DNA of 64,000 bases, from positions 248,001 through 312,000 of the forward strand of contig PUQB01000064.1 of assembly GCA_003024785.1 (NCBI GenBank), read 5' to 3'. Below are positions 1-12,494 of this stretch, one piece after another (positions within the stretch are counted from its first letter, which is position 1; every line of letters starts with the position of its first letter). This stretch comes from Selaginella tamariscina (taxonomy: Eukaryota; Streptophyta; Lycopodiopsida; Selaginellales; Selaginellaceae). Below the pieces are notes generated by a model. The model saw nothing but the letters and a program-made list of their open reading frames with translations, had not been told where the DNA came from and ran no database searches. Made by a program: the position numbers and the translations under genes.

Positions 1-2049
1 ACTAAACACTAAAACGTCATGTTCTTATAAGTAAGAGGACTATCTGTAGTAGTTGCAACCAGATTAAACCATACGGATACATTTAAGAGAATAAAAATAA
101 AGAAAGAAATAAACGAGGTTTCAGTATTAATTTTTAAATATATTAATGACCATAGAAAAAATTAAAATAAAATTAATTAATATATAAAATTTTAAATTAA
201 GACTAAAGTAATGCCTCAATAAAAAATTATTTTAAACATTTAAAAGTATACAAAAAAGGAAGAAAAGAAAAGAAGAAACAAGGAGTAAGGAAAATAATGA
301 AGAGAAAACAACATCTTAAAATCTACAACAAAATAGATATTATATTATAACTAGCTAAACTCTTTAAACTCTTAAACAATTACAATAAAATCAATTTTAT
401 TCACTAAAAAAATTATGTCACCATTTTTTTTTTTTTTAAGTATTACTTCTTTGGGTCAAACTTACTCTGCTTTATTACTTTAAAAAACATAGTTGTATTT
501 AACAGGAATATTATTAAATGTATGGAATATTTATTTAATTCATTTAAATTCATTACAATAATTTAAAAAATGAACTAAAATAACTTTCATTTAAATGCTT
601 TATCCATTTATTATTTAAATAATGTTTAAAATAAATTATTTATTCAAACTTATTCATGAGATATTTGATTCATTACTTTAATTTAAAACATTCATATATT
701 TATCGAATTCAAGGGTTAATCTTTTACCTGGACCACTTCTTTGTGAAGTATGTTGAACCCTCCATTCAAACAATGAAAATTTTTTAATATAACAAGATAT
801 TATGTTTTATCTTTAGAAATTGGGGACTTGGAATCTTTAGTTAAGGATTTAAAATTTTTAAGAGGCATTCAATTGGTTTTGTGGGTTAACACTTATTTAT
901 CATTAATGAATTTGATGTTGCCCATCAACGACGTACTCCCGTACATGTTTATTATGAGTCAGACGAGCTTTTTGAATGATTCAAATATTGGAATTAAAAA
1001 TATTAATATATATTATTTTTACATATGAAATTTCAAATTTAAAAAGAAAGTATATCTTTTTATTTTTAAACTATATGTTACATGATGTAATTTAAAATAT
1101 TATATATATAGAATAATATTATATTATATATATTTTATTAAAATGACATCACAAAATTAAAATAAAAATTATAAGTATAATATTTTAAGTTTAAGTTTAA
1201 AATTAATATGAGATTTTCATGTCCTTCTAAATTTAAAAATTAAAATTAATTTATACACTTATATTTAAAATGTTATGATGAACTCTATGTTGTTGTTGTG
1301 TTATTGTGTTGCCATCACTATTTTGTATAATTGGCTAAACATTTACTTGTGTTTAGCTTAATTTACTTTTGCCATAATATTTAATCTATTGTTTTTTCTT
1401 AATCACAATATGATATAAACCACCAAAACATATTTAAGAGAATATAAAGATTTTTCAAAATATACAAATTTTATTTAAAATATTAAAAATTTATGTTAAA
1501 TTTATGGAAGCAACTCAAAACTTAACTCAAAAGCTTTCCAAGTACATACATAATTTAATATTCTAATACAAAATTTATAATACTCTCTCATTTCCATCAC
1601 CTCAATAGCCTCCTATTGTGGTCCAATAACAATTTCTCATTACCATACACCTTTAAAATCTTATATGGCACCTTCCAATTGAGCTTTGTTTATGAAGTTT
1701 CAAGAACAAGAAGGCTTGACTCAGGAGTAAGACAAAGAGCAGGACACGAACTAGGAACTCAAGGGCAAGACCACCTAAATTTAAATTAGAAAAGGAGGGA
1801 AATTTGAGTTAAAGAAAACAATATTAAATATTAGGCTTGCAACGCCTATAAATACTTCACATATGAATGTCTTTTTAAAGGGATATTGAACTTAATAAGG
1901 AAAGAAGCAAACCCCAAAGGTAATGATGCCAAAATAAATAAGATAACCACTAATGATTGGTTTTGCCTCATGCAAACTAACTAATTTATAAACTAATTTG
2001 AAACTAGCAATGGAGGAACTCCACCCCCTTTTGTACTCAAAAGAGGGAG
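1..2049. other. AT-rich intergenic DNA
   Basis: Very AT-rich sequence with poly-T and poly-A runs and no open frame with recognisable protein character. The longest frame (828-1028, 66 codons) is low-complexity and matches nothing I know. I see no gene, RNA gene or intact mobile element here. Confidence 0.6.
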
Positions 2050-2960
2050 GATTATAGAGAAAAAATCGTCTGGTTCATTATTCCACTCATAACTTCATTT
2101 CCCACATCATTTACCTAAGGACTAGTATTATCCATGATAAAACCCCATTTTCTATATTATCTATTTAAAAATGACATGGTTTATCTTTAATAATACTAGT
2201 CCTTAGGTGGCTTATCATGGATATTACTAGTCATTGGGTAAATGACATGATTTATCATGAATAGTATTAGTTTTTTGGTAAATGACATGGTGTATCATGG
2301 ATAGTGCTCTTTACCCATGGACTAGTAAATAGTAGGTAAATGATGTGATTTACCATGAATAATACTAGTCCTTGAGTAAATGACATGGTTTATTATGGAT
2401 AATTATTAATTATTAGTTACCCAACATGGTTTATCATGGATAATTACTAATACTATTCATTGTAAATCACATAACTACCCAATAATTAATTACTAGTTAT
2501 TAATTCTTGATTAAATGATGTGATTTATTGTGAATAATACTAATCATTAGGTACATAATACTAGTTATTAATCATTGGGTAAATAATGTGACTTATGGCA
2601 TGATTTACCATAAATAATTATTAATCCTTAAGTAAATGGTGTGGTTTATTATGGATAGTTATTAGTTCTTGAAAAAACCGTGCATAGTTACTAAATTTGG
2701 GTAAATGGCATGGTACATGGTGTGGCTTACTGTGAATAATTATAATCACTAGTTCTTGGTAGATGGTGTGGTTTATTATGACCCACTACTAGTCCTTAGG
2801 TGAATAATGTAGTTTACTGTGAATAATATTAATTTTTGAGTAGATGACATGGTTTATTGTGAATAATTACTAGTCTTTGGTAGTTTATCGTGAATAATTT
2901 ACCAATTACTAGTTCTTGGGTAAATCATGAATAGTTACTACAACTTAGGTAGGTCTAAAG
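2050..2960. repeat. Degenerate tandem minisatellite, unit about 40-50 bp
   Basis: A phrase of the type 'aaatgacatggtttatcatgg' (given here in shortened form) followed by 'ataatactagtccttgggt' recurs roughly 15-20 times with many substitutions and indels. The first recognisable copy (about 2106-2145) is in reverse orientation, so the array contains an inversion. It is non-coding and has no recognisable relation to the retrotransposon families further right. Confidence 0.65.
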
Positions 2961-3160
2961 GGATCTCCACCAAAGAAACACGAGAAGTCTTGGAAAATAC
3001 CCTACCTTGGGTATATTCTATTGAAGATGCTAAAGGAGGGAAAAATTGTTATGTGAGTATTGTGTATATTAATATGTAAATTCTATTTAGAAAGTAAGGA
3101 TGTTCTACATTGCAAAGAAGTGCTTTAAAAGATCACTACAAATCTACAAAAGACAAAGAA

Positions 3161-5600
3161 TGTCAGAGTTTTAACCCGAAGGGTCAACACGTGGCAATAC
3201 ATGGCTGCCAAGTGGCCATTCACCCTGTGTGAGCAACGCTAAGTCTTCCAAGATAACCCTAAGAGTCTAACTCAGAGGCCCAATTAGGCAGAAACTTAGA
3301 GTCCTACCTTAAGTCCCCTAGAATGACCATCCCCTAAACCTTAGAGGTAACTCGAGTAGACTTTAGGATTCTGTCCTAGTAGACTTAGACAGGCTCATGC
3401 TCTAACCCCACAAAGGAGATGTGTCTCCACATGTCACGACCCGATACAGAATACAGGATTCCGGATACAGGACATGGGTTGCAGGACTTTCCTACAGGAT
3501 TCCGGATACAAGATATGGGTTGCAGGATTTTCCTACAGGATACTCCTACCAGGATTCCGGACACAGGATTCGGTTGCAGGATATTCCTACAGGATATGCC
3601 TAGAGGATAAGGGACATGTGGACTCATCTTAGCCTCTGCATGCATGCAATCACTTTTGCATGCATGCAACCACTTTTGCATGCATGCCTAGATTAGCTCT
3701 TGGAGTTGTGAGCATAAAAGCTCCGACCTAATTGTTGTACAATCAGTTACTATCAACACCAGTCTTACTACGATCAATCTTGTCTTGTCTTGTATCCTGT
3801 CCTGTTCCTGTTTTGCTCCCGGATCCTATCCTGTGCTTTCCTGTCTTGCTCCCGGATCTTATCCTAATCCTGTCCTACTCCTAGATCCGTCCTGTTCCTA
3901 TTCCTGGTTCCTGTCCTGCTCTCGGTCCTGTTCCTGAGTCAAGCCTTCATGTCCTTGGAATCCTGCTCTCTTCCTGTTTCCTGGATCGTGGCTTGACAAC
4001 ACATACCCCTGTGACAGAGCCAAGGCATCGTCACTTATCCTTTGAGGAATCACCCTCATTCACCCTTTAGGGCAATAAGGGATACCCTAAACCACGACTA
4101 ATCCTTAAGGGTTTGAGTGGCCATACCCTAGAGCTAGGGCTAATACTTATGAGGACACGAGTGTGCGCCGTAGGTGAACACGAGTGTTCTGCTAAGTAAA
4201 CTCCCTAAGGCTAGGTTTGGATAACCTTAAGTACATGACCTTGCGAGTGCTTCACGAAAAGACTCCTGTTAAAAGCTTAGGTTGTTCAACTTCTGGATTC
4301 CAAGAAGAACACTCCCTTAGCTAAGTGTGCTTAAGCATACTTAGTTACGAGACCTAACCTCCTTGAGCAATGCCCAAGGCTTAGCACCCTAGTGCGAGCA
4401 CAAGCATGTCTGTTTGCTAGAGTATCCAACCCCTTAGCAACAAGCCCATGACACAACCCCAAAGGGCATGCCTCGGGCATTGTATCGTGTGACGTCTAGC
4501 CCAGTGTCACATCTCCATGTGACATTGCCTTCCATGATGTGGGCTATCATGCCATAGCCCTTAGATTCAAGAGTTATACCAGGTGCCACAAACATGGCTC
4601 CCAAATGCCAACTCTAGAACCCTTAGTGAACCCTTAGGAACTAGGTAACATGAACCTGTCAAACAAGATCCCACGCCCACAGTTGGACAAGGACACAAAC
4701 GTGTCTTGCTGTTAGTGATGGTTCGGCTATGTGTCATTAGGTATTTGCAAGAAACTCTAGGCGAAGCTAGCACTTTCATCTATAAAACTCTTACCTTGGT
4801 TTTCTATGTCTCGGTTGGGTTAATGACTAGTTCCGGTGAGTTCAGCATGTTGGATATGTTTAGAAATATTCTTAGGTTTGACAGGTTAGGGTTTAGGGGT
4901 CGATGGATAATTCACCAAGTATATTCCCTATGGAATGAGATTCCGTGCTAGCCCACTTATGTAAACAGGAAAACATGGAGGGGGGGGGGGGCTATGTCAC
5001 ATAAATAAGGTAGTATGTAGGAGTGAGGGTTCTTGGGTTCATGACTGAGTTCATTGCTCTTTTGCTGGTGTAAGCTTTAAACTTATGTAATTAAGGTACA
5101 ACCCTCTGTTGTGTCGCCCTAACTTCTAAATGACAGGGGTACATCCCACCTTCGGGGTAGCTCACCCTTAATGTTGGCAAATCCATGCTGGAAGATCTTG
5201 TCAGAATGCACGTTCCAAGAGGCAGAGGTTAAGGCTTGTCTCCAACCTCCTCCTCCACATCAAGCTAGGTGTAGCACTCATGGCCAAGCAAGGCACATTC
5301 ATGTCCTTGTCGAATTGTGAGTGTGGGATCTGTTTGATAGGTTCACATTACCCAGTTCCTGAGGTTCACTAAGGGGTTCTATAGTTAGCCACATTTGTGG
5401 CACTTGGTGCAACTCTTTGAATCTAAGGTTATGGCATGATAACCCACATTGTGGAAGGCAGTGTCACATGGAGATGAGACACTGGGCTAGATGTCACATG
5501 ATACAATGCCTGAGGCATGCCTTTTAGGGTTGTGTCATGGGTTTGTTGCCAAGGGGTTGGATACTCTAGCAAACAGGCATGGAGATGTGAACTGCCACAC
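3161..5600 (-). repeat. Rearranged C-family LTR forming a fold-back
   Basis: Starts at 3161 with the C-family LTR end (tgtcagagttttaacccg) and runs in the same direction as the solo C LTR at 18223-19925 up to about 4710. It then switches abruptly to the opposite orientation (4711-about 5600). The stretch around 4400-4710 is the inverted repeat of about 5250-5590. A B-family solo LTR (3432-3998) is inserted near the left end. The junction with a B internal fragment lies at about 5600. Open frames seen here are LTR sequence, not genes. Confidence 0.75.
3432..3998 (+). repeat. Solo LTR of element B
   Basis: Begins tgtcacgacccgatac and ends gtggcttgaca, the two ends of the B LTR. It contains the array of ACAGGAT-type repeats and the core promoter (gagcataaaagctcc at about 3710) followed by the self-complementary start region. 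It lies inside the C LTR, flanked by ccaca (3427-3431) and acaca (3999-4003), a target duplication with one difference. Comparison with the uninterrupted C LTR at about 18490 confirms the insertion point. Confidence 0.85.
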
Positions 5601-6460
5601 TGAACTTCTCCGGAGTCTACAAGTTAAAGCGAACCTTTCTTCAGGAATCATCCACAAACTGATGGGCAATTAGAATGCACGATTCAGACCTTGGAGCAAT
5701 ATCTTCACTGCTTCATCAGTTACCAACAGGACAACTGGTTGGACATTCTTCCAATGGCGGAGTTTGCCTACAACAAACTTCGTTCACACATCTACAGGCC
5801 AGACATCTTTCTTTGCTCTTACAGGTTACCATCCACACTTTGACTTTTGCTCATCCTACTTCTCCTTCTTTTGCTCCTACAATACAGGATTGTCTCTAGC
5901 ATCTGGTACAGGAGGATCTCCGAGTTCATCTTCAGTAGGCACAGAAATGGTACAAGTGTCATACTGATGCTCATTGTCAATGGCACTTGCATACAAGATT
6001 GATGATCTCATGTGGCTTCTTCGTTGGCATATTCACACCAACAGGCCTTCTTCTAAGTTAGATTTTCAACGATTGGGCCCTTACAGGATTGCGGCTGAGG
6101 TCAATCCTATAGCTTTTCGACTCAAGTTACCATCTACAATGGAACTTCATCTTGTGTTTTCACACTCTTTGTTGGAGCCGTATCATCATTTTTCTCTTCC
6201 TGGTCGTGCTTCCTTTCCTCCCCCTCCTGTGGTCATTGACGATGAACCTGAGTACAAAATTGCAACCATCCTTGATTCTCGTCTTCATCGCTGCCAACTT
6301 TAATACTTAGTGGATTGGAAAGGTTATTTGCCTACCGATCGCACTTGGGAATCTGCATCCAACTTACTCCATGCTTCTTCCAAAGTTGCTGCTTTCCATC
6401 GGCGTTATCTACTAAACTAGGTCTCAAGACTCGTGGAACTCGTCCTTAAGGAAGAGGTGC
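5601..6460 (+). pseudogene. Truncated B element: integrase to chromodomain
   Basis: Degenerate copy of the 3' third of B pol. Recognisable pieces are the end of the integrase core (frames around 5600-5890, with the region corresponding to HPQTDGQ) and the integrase C-terminal/chromodomain tail (5974-6303: [20 protein letters not shown] and a chromodomain start around [15 protein letters not shown]). Stop codons and frameshifts break it. At about 6320 this copy keeps 'ggaaaggtt' where the younger full-length B copy has lost one A. Its 5' part is missing and joined directly to C LTR sequence. Confidence 0.8.
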
Positions 6461-6925
6461 TATCACGACCCGATATGGATGCATAATATAGGATACGGGT
6501 TACAGGATAATATACCTATTATGCCTATACCTATAGGATATGCCTGCAGGATATTTCTTACATGATATATCTACAGGATATGCTTATAGGATATGCATGC
6601 AGGATATTCCTATAGGATATACCTAGGATATACTACAGAATATGCCTAGAGGGATAAGGGTCACTATTTTTAGCTCATGACTAGATTAGCTTTGGAGTTG
6701 TGAGCATAAAAGCTCCAACTTAATTGTTGTCAATCAGTTACTATCAACACCAATCTTTTTACGATTAATCTTGTCTTGTCTTGCTCTTTGCCTCCTACTC
6801 TTGTCTTGTTCCTAATTCCTAGTTCCTGTCCTGCTCCCTGTCCTGCTCCTTGTTTTGCTTTTGAGACAAGCTTTCTTCTTCTCGGAATCTTGCTCACTTC
6901 CTTGTTCCTGGATTGTGGCTTGACA
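6461..6925 (+). repeat. 3' LTR of truncated B element
   Basis: Starts tatcacgacccgatat (TGTCACG decayed by G to A) directly after a purine-rich tract, and ends attgtggcttgaca. It shows the ACAGGATAT-type repeats in decayed form, then the conserved core promoter (gagcataaaagctcc) and the start-site region (caatcagttactatcaac). Confidence 0.85.
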
Positions 6926-8597
6926 ACATTCATATAATTATACAATCATTAAATAGTAATATATTTGAAATTATAATTATAAAAATATTAAGTATATAAT
7001 TACCACAAAAACATATAAATCTAAATTGCTATCTTGCATAGTCCAAATATATATTAATTATTTTATTTTAATCAAATTGCAAACAAACCCCTTATACACA
7101 AGTTTAAATACAAAGTTAATAGTGCATCCACATTATATAGTTATAATCTAAATTATAATTCATTTATATAATTTAAAAAGATTTAAATTATATATATATA
7201 TATAGTTAAATATCTCTTTGTAATTTATTTTGCTTGTGTTAACCTTTATATTGAATTTATATTTATTTAACTATTATGGGGATCGTTTCATATGTGGGAT
7301 TTTAGTCTTTAAAATTGAAGGTGTTAAATTAAAGATCCTTAGGGTGTAACCCATTTATTGCTCATACTAGCTTATTTATATGATTGTAATCCCTACATTT
7401 GTAGGGATAGAAGCAAGACGCAAAGCAATGCCATTCACAATGCCCTATTTTTGGTGTGGTGCCAAAGCTCAGGCCGAAGGTGCCATCATTTCCATGTTGT
7501 GGGGGCTCTTTCAATTTACATTTAAAAAATTTTAAAGGTCACATTTAGGGCTATTAAATATTTAGGGATGTCAAATTATCTTTATTCCCAATTGATGCAA
7601 TCGTTTGCAATTTTATTGTCTATACCCCATATGGCAAAATTATTTTTCTTTGTCTAATAATATTCTCTTACTAGAAAAAAAATCTCTTTAAGATGAACTG
7701 CATGTGACTCACTTGCCAAACTGTGAGCATCCCACTCTTGTTGCTTTTTAATATAACCTTGACAACTATTCATATAGGCCAAATTGCAAGCCACTTGCTT
7801 GCAATTTCCGTCAATTCTATCTTTGGGAACCACAAACTTTTATAGTTGTAGTCACTTTTATTTATAACAATTGTGAGCAAATGGTTTGCAATTGCCAAGC
7901 AAATAATCTATGCCAACTTCGACCTTTTGCTTTCAATTGGGAAATATATTATACTTAAATATAATATAGATATAGCATGTGTGTGTGTGTGTGTGTATTT
8001 TATGGGTACATATATTATATATATGTATACACACACACACACATATATACATACACATAGTATAATTGTAGATATTACATATTTATATATTTGTATTGAT
8101 AATGCATATCCATAAAATCTTCATACATGAATTTAGACATTTGTAAATCAAGAAAATATAATCACAAAGGCCAACAAGTTGAACAAGGCACAATAACCTC
8201 CATACATATGTTATATGGGGTTTCAATTCTAATGAATCACACTCACCTATGGGTTTCGCATGTGTACTAACATTGTACATATTGAGGTTGCAAACTTGAA
8301 GTTGGAGCTCCTATCATATAGTTGTTAATAGCGCTCACGCTGACAATCACTACTAATGGGTGCTCAAGCCAAAATAAATGTTAAATTTAAAGATACAACT
8401 ATGACCCCGCCTCCATATGAGTTCATAACTCAAATTGACTTCACAAATTAAATTTTATTGATTCTTGCCTTTAACACATAGCAAAATGTTGAGATCATAG
8501 CAACTAACTTACAAAGAAAGTCCAACTTCTTGATACGACAAATACCATCATCGCCTAAGGATCCATTGTTGTATGCTAACCATACAATGCTTTTGGA
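6926..8597. other. AT-rich intergenic DNA with a TG/AC microsatellite
   Basis: AT-rich, no gene recognised. A (TG)n run at about 7978-7998 and an (AC)n run at about 8031-8043 flank a short AT segment and could form a hairpin. Short open frames are simple-sequence artefacts. Confidence 0.55.
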
Positions 8598-10412
8598 AAC
8601 TAGTAGAGTTTTAACATGACAACATGTGGCAACATATGGCTGTCAAATGGCCATTTAGTATCAACACCCTAAGTAAGCAACGTTAAGTCTTCCAAGATGA
8701 CCCCGAGAGTTTTATTCAGATGTTTAAATAGGCAAAAGACTTAGGGTCCTAACCTAAGTTCACTAAAATGACTATCTTTGGAACCGAAAGAAGAACCCGA
8801 GTGGACTTTAATATCCTATTTAAAGAAATCTAAATAGGCTCATGCCCTAACCCCACCAAGGAGACATGTCTCACACATATCATGTGACAAATCTAAGGCA
8901 TTGTCACTTAAAAAATCACTGTCATAGTTTTTACTATGACTCGACCCTTTACTTTTGAGGTTGATTGTTGTTACCTAATGTATTATATGACGGATCCTAT
9001 ATGTAGGTGTTTAGGGGTAGTCCGACCAGTTATCTTAGACATCGCGAGAAACTCTAAGCAAAAGTAGCACTTACCTTCTAGAAAACCCACCTCTGATTTT
9101 GATGTCCTAGTTAAGATGAGTTTGGCATGTTAAATAGGGTTAGGAACACCCCTAGGGTTGACCTAACCCTAGGTTGCCCTAACCCACGCCCTAAAACCCC
9201 CACCCCCCTTGGTTAGGGTTTAGGGGTAGGGGTTAGTGTGCAAACTCATCTCAATGCCAGCCCACTAATACATAACGAAAAGAGGGGGGGGGGGGGGGGG
9301 CCATCACATAAATAAGGTAAAGTATATAGAAGTGAGGGTTCCTATGTTCATAATTGAGCTCGTTACTCTTCTCCCGGTGCAAGCTCTAGCTTGTGTCGTC
9401 AAGGCACAACCCTCTGTTGTGCCACCCTAACTTCCAAATGACAGGGTACGTCCCACCTTCGGGGTAGCCTACCCTTAACGTTGGCGAATCCATGTCTAGG
9501 AGGTCTTGTCGGATTACACGTTCCAAGAGGCAAAGGCAGACGCTTGTCTTCAACCTCCTCCTCCACGTCAAACTAGGTGTAACATTCACGGCCAAGCAAG
9601 GCACATCTGTGTCCTTGTCCAACTATGGGCGTGGGATCTTGTTTGATAGGTAACATGAACCTGTCAAACAAGATCCCATGCCCACAGTTGGATAAGGACA
9701 TAGATGTGCCTTGCTTGGCCGTGAGTGCTACACCTAGCTTGATGTGGAGGAGGAGGTTGGAGACAAGCATTTGCCTTTGCCTCTTGGAACGTGCAATCCG
9801 ACAAGACCTCCCAAACATGGATTCACCAATGTTAAGGGTAAGCTACCCCGAAGGTGGGACGTACCCCTATCATTTGGAAGTTAGGGCGGCACAACAGAGG
9901 GTTGTGCCTTGACGACACAAGCTAGAGCTTGCACCAAGAAAGAGTAATGAGCTCAGTCATGAACTCATGAACCCTCACTCCTACATACTCTACCTTATTT
10001 ATGTGACGGAGAGCCCCCCCCCCCCCATCCGTTTTCCTACATGAGTAAGTGGGCTGCCACGGAAATGCTAGCCCTTAGAGAAATTGAGTTGTCCTAACCT
10101 AACCCTAGGTTTTAGGGCATGGGGTTAGGGCAACCCTAGAGGTGTCCCTAACCCTTATTTTGACAAGTTATACTTTGCGAAAACCCCTAACCTAAACATC
10201 AAAATGGGAGAGAGTTTTTTAAATGGAAGTGCTAGCTTCGCCTAGAGTTTCTTGCAAATACCTAACGACACCCAGCTAGACCATCACTAAATACCCAAAT
10301 GCACTATGCGGGCCTATTTCTTCTACATTTAGGGTTCATCACATAATCCAATAGAGTAACAACAATCAACGTCCAAAGTAAAAGAGAAGTCATAGTAGAA
10401 ACTATGACACAC
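8598..10412. repeat. Palindromic C-family LTR
   Basis: About 8598-8917 is the first part of a C LTR. At about 8923 it switches to the opposite end of the LTR in reverse orientation (catagtttttactatgac), runs to 9651, and after a 9-bp centre (taacatgaa) returns in forward orientation from 9661 to the LTR end at 10412. The two arms of about 730-750 bp are inverted copies of the same LTR 3' half. Both carry the homopolymer G/C tract (about 9286-9301 and 10015-10027) and the CATAAATAAGG promoter motif. Confidence 0.8.
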
Positions 10413-10800
10413 TCCCCACCTTTGAAAATGTCAACGTCCTCGTTTATGTCCAACTCCAAGACTAGAGAATGTTAGAAAAAACTAACCAAAATTAACATAT
10501 CACTCTATGCAGAGTTAGTCAAAAGTTCACATAATTTCATTACCCCCCTTGCATTATGCGAAGCCAAGTACTTCAGAACCGTCATTCACTGAATCATAAA
10601 CCCAAATGCCAGAGGCACCACCTACGACATGAAATCACTTAGAGACCTTTTGCATGTCTGCAAAGTTTGTCACTCGACGCACACAACACTTGTTAATTTC
10701 TTTACTTAACTAGAATTTATATTGGAGGCCTCTAGTTAGTGTTGTTGCCGGCCCCTTGGTTAATAAGAAATAAAGACTTGCTTTATTCCTTAATATCAAA
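10413..10800 (-). mobile_element. 3' internal end of an A/C-type chromovirus
   Basis: Directly next to the LTR end at 10412 comes a polypurine tract in minus sense (cactccccacctttg in plus sense), then sequence closely matching the 3' non-coding internal end of element A (22742-23105), including ttgccggccccttgg. It shows that C-type LTRs belong to the same chromovirus lineage as element A. Similarity fades after about 10,790. Confidence 0.75.
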
Positions 10801-11884
10801 CGCTATTGACGACCCTGTCGTCTTAGTACACAACAAGCACTTTGATGTCCATCTCAAGTGCTTAACCAAACGCCTTCTCATTTCTTTGATCTTCCAATGA
10901 TCCCACATCTCACATGTTACGATATTATAGCATTACATTTCTACATCCCTTGGTGTTTCTCATTACCCCTTTTTATAAGGGTCTGCTACTATACCTATCC
11001 CCTTTAGTATATAGTTATGCCAAACTAGGTATGAGACTTTTATCGGAATCAAGCTCTTTTTCGATGCTAGAGTACTCTCTCGAAACCTTATTCTTTGTAG
11101 ACATGTCAATCTGGCCAGGCGATCACAAAGGCGCATGGCTGTACACATGTATACAACAAGGTCATGCCAACTTGAAATTAGCCCATCCACTTGATGTGTC
11201 ATTGACATAACTTCATTCCCAATGGGAATTAAATTCAAGTCAAATCTATTACCAAGTGTAATAGCACTAATATTCACTTTTCGCAACCGACTTTGTACTC
11301 TTTCATAACACCGACAACTCAGGGACCAGATAAGCTAACATACCTTTCTTACAAACCTATGTGGAAACCAGGAAATTCAACCCATCTCTAGTACCTTAAT
11401 CGATAATCTTTAGATAACATGTCTCTTAATTGTTACTCTTATTGTACTCATTCCCCAAAGAGCACATCATACTAGATGCCGTTTAATACTTCCAAACTCT
11501 TTATCTCACTAAGTTTAAGAATATCAAGTTTTAAAACTTAGTTTCCGCATTAAGAGTCTCCTTGAACTCAGAATACTACACGCCACTGTAACATTATATA
11601 TATTTCTAACTCTCAAACTGATTAAAATAAATGCTCCCCAACACTATATCGAAGTATAGCATTTCCACTAATTCAAGCAATTAGTGTTTCTGACAAGCAA
11701 GTTCAACCTAATCTTTAATCCATAAACAGTTGCAATTTCGATATTAATACTCTTGAATGGATATCGATCGTCTTAACGTTCAAATCTTAAGTTTACCAAC
11801 TAGTTGTTACACTAATAGATATAACTTTACAATCATATCAATTATCGAAATGCTACAACTATAATATAGATATGGTCTTAGTTT
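10801..11884. other. AT-rich DNA, possible retroelement decay
   Basis: A minus-strand frame of 107 codons (10963-11286) lies here, but I recognise no domain in it. Because it follows the 3' end of an A/C-type element in the same orientation, it may be decayed internal sequence of that element. This is inference only. Confidence 0.35.
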
Positions 11885-12494
11885 TGTCAAGCCACGATCC
11901 AGGAACCAGGAAGAGAGCAGGATTTCAAAAACAAGAAGGCTTGACCCAGGAGCAGGACAGGGAGTAGGACAGGAACTAGGAACTCAGGAGCAAGATTAGG
12001 CGCAGGACAGGATCCAGGAGCAAGACAGGAACAGGATAGGATCCGGGAACAAGACAAGAACAGGACAGAAAGGCGCAAAACAGGATTCAGGAGCAAGACC
12101 GGAACAGGACAAGATCCGAGAGCAGGACAGGATCTGAGAGCAAGACAAGAGCAAGAGGCAAGGAACAAGATACAATAAGACAAGAACAAGAATGATTGTA
12201 AATGACTAGTGTTGATAGTAATTGATTGTACAACAATTAGGTTGGAGCTTTTATGCTCACAACTCCAAGAGCTAATCTAGGCATGAGTGCTAAAAGTGGT
12301 TGCATGCATCTAAAAGTGGCTGCATGCATGCAGAGGCTAAGATGAGTCCACATGTCCCTTATCCTCTAAGCATATCCTGTGGCATATCCTGTAGGAATAT
12401 CCTGCAACCATATCATGTATCCGGAATCCCTGTAGGAATACCCTGCAACCCGTATCTTGTATCCGGAATTTTTATCATGTATCGGGTCGTGACA
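11885..12494 (-). repeat. Solo LTR of element B with 5-bp target duplication
   Basis: Starts tgtcaagccacgatccagg and ends gtatcgggtcgtgaca, so it is in reverse orientation. It is flanked by agttt on both sides (11880-11884 and 12495-12499), a perfect target duplication, so this is a true solo LTR left by LTR-LTR recombination. The promoter motif reads gagcttttatgctcac in plus sense at about 12245. Confidence 0.92.

Noticed and set aside
9386..9912. Open frames of 78-95 codons with similar sequences on both strands
   Set aside because: They lie in the palindromic C LTR, where the same sequence is read in both directions; not genes.
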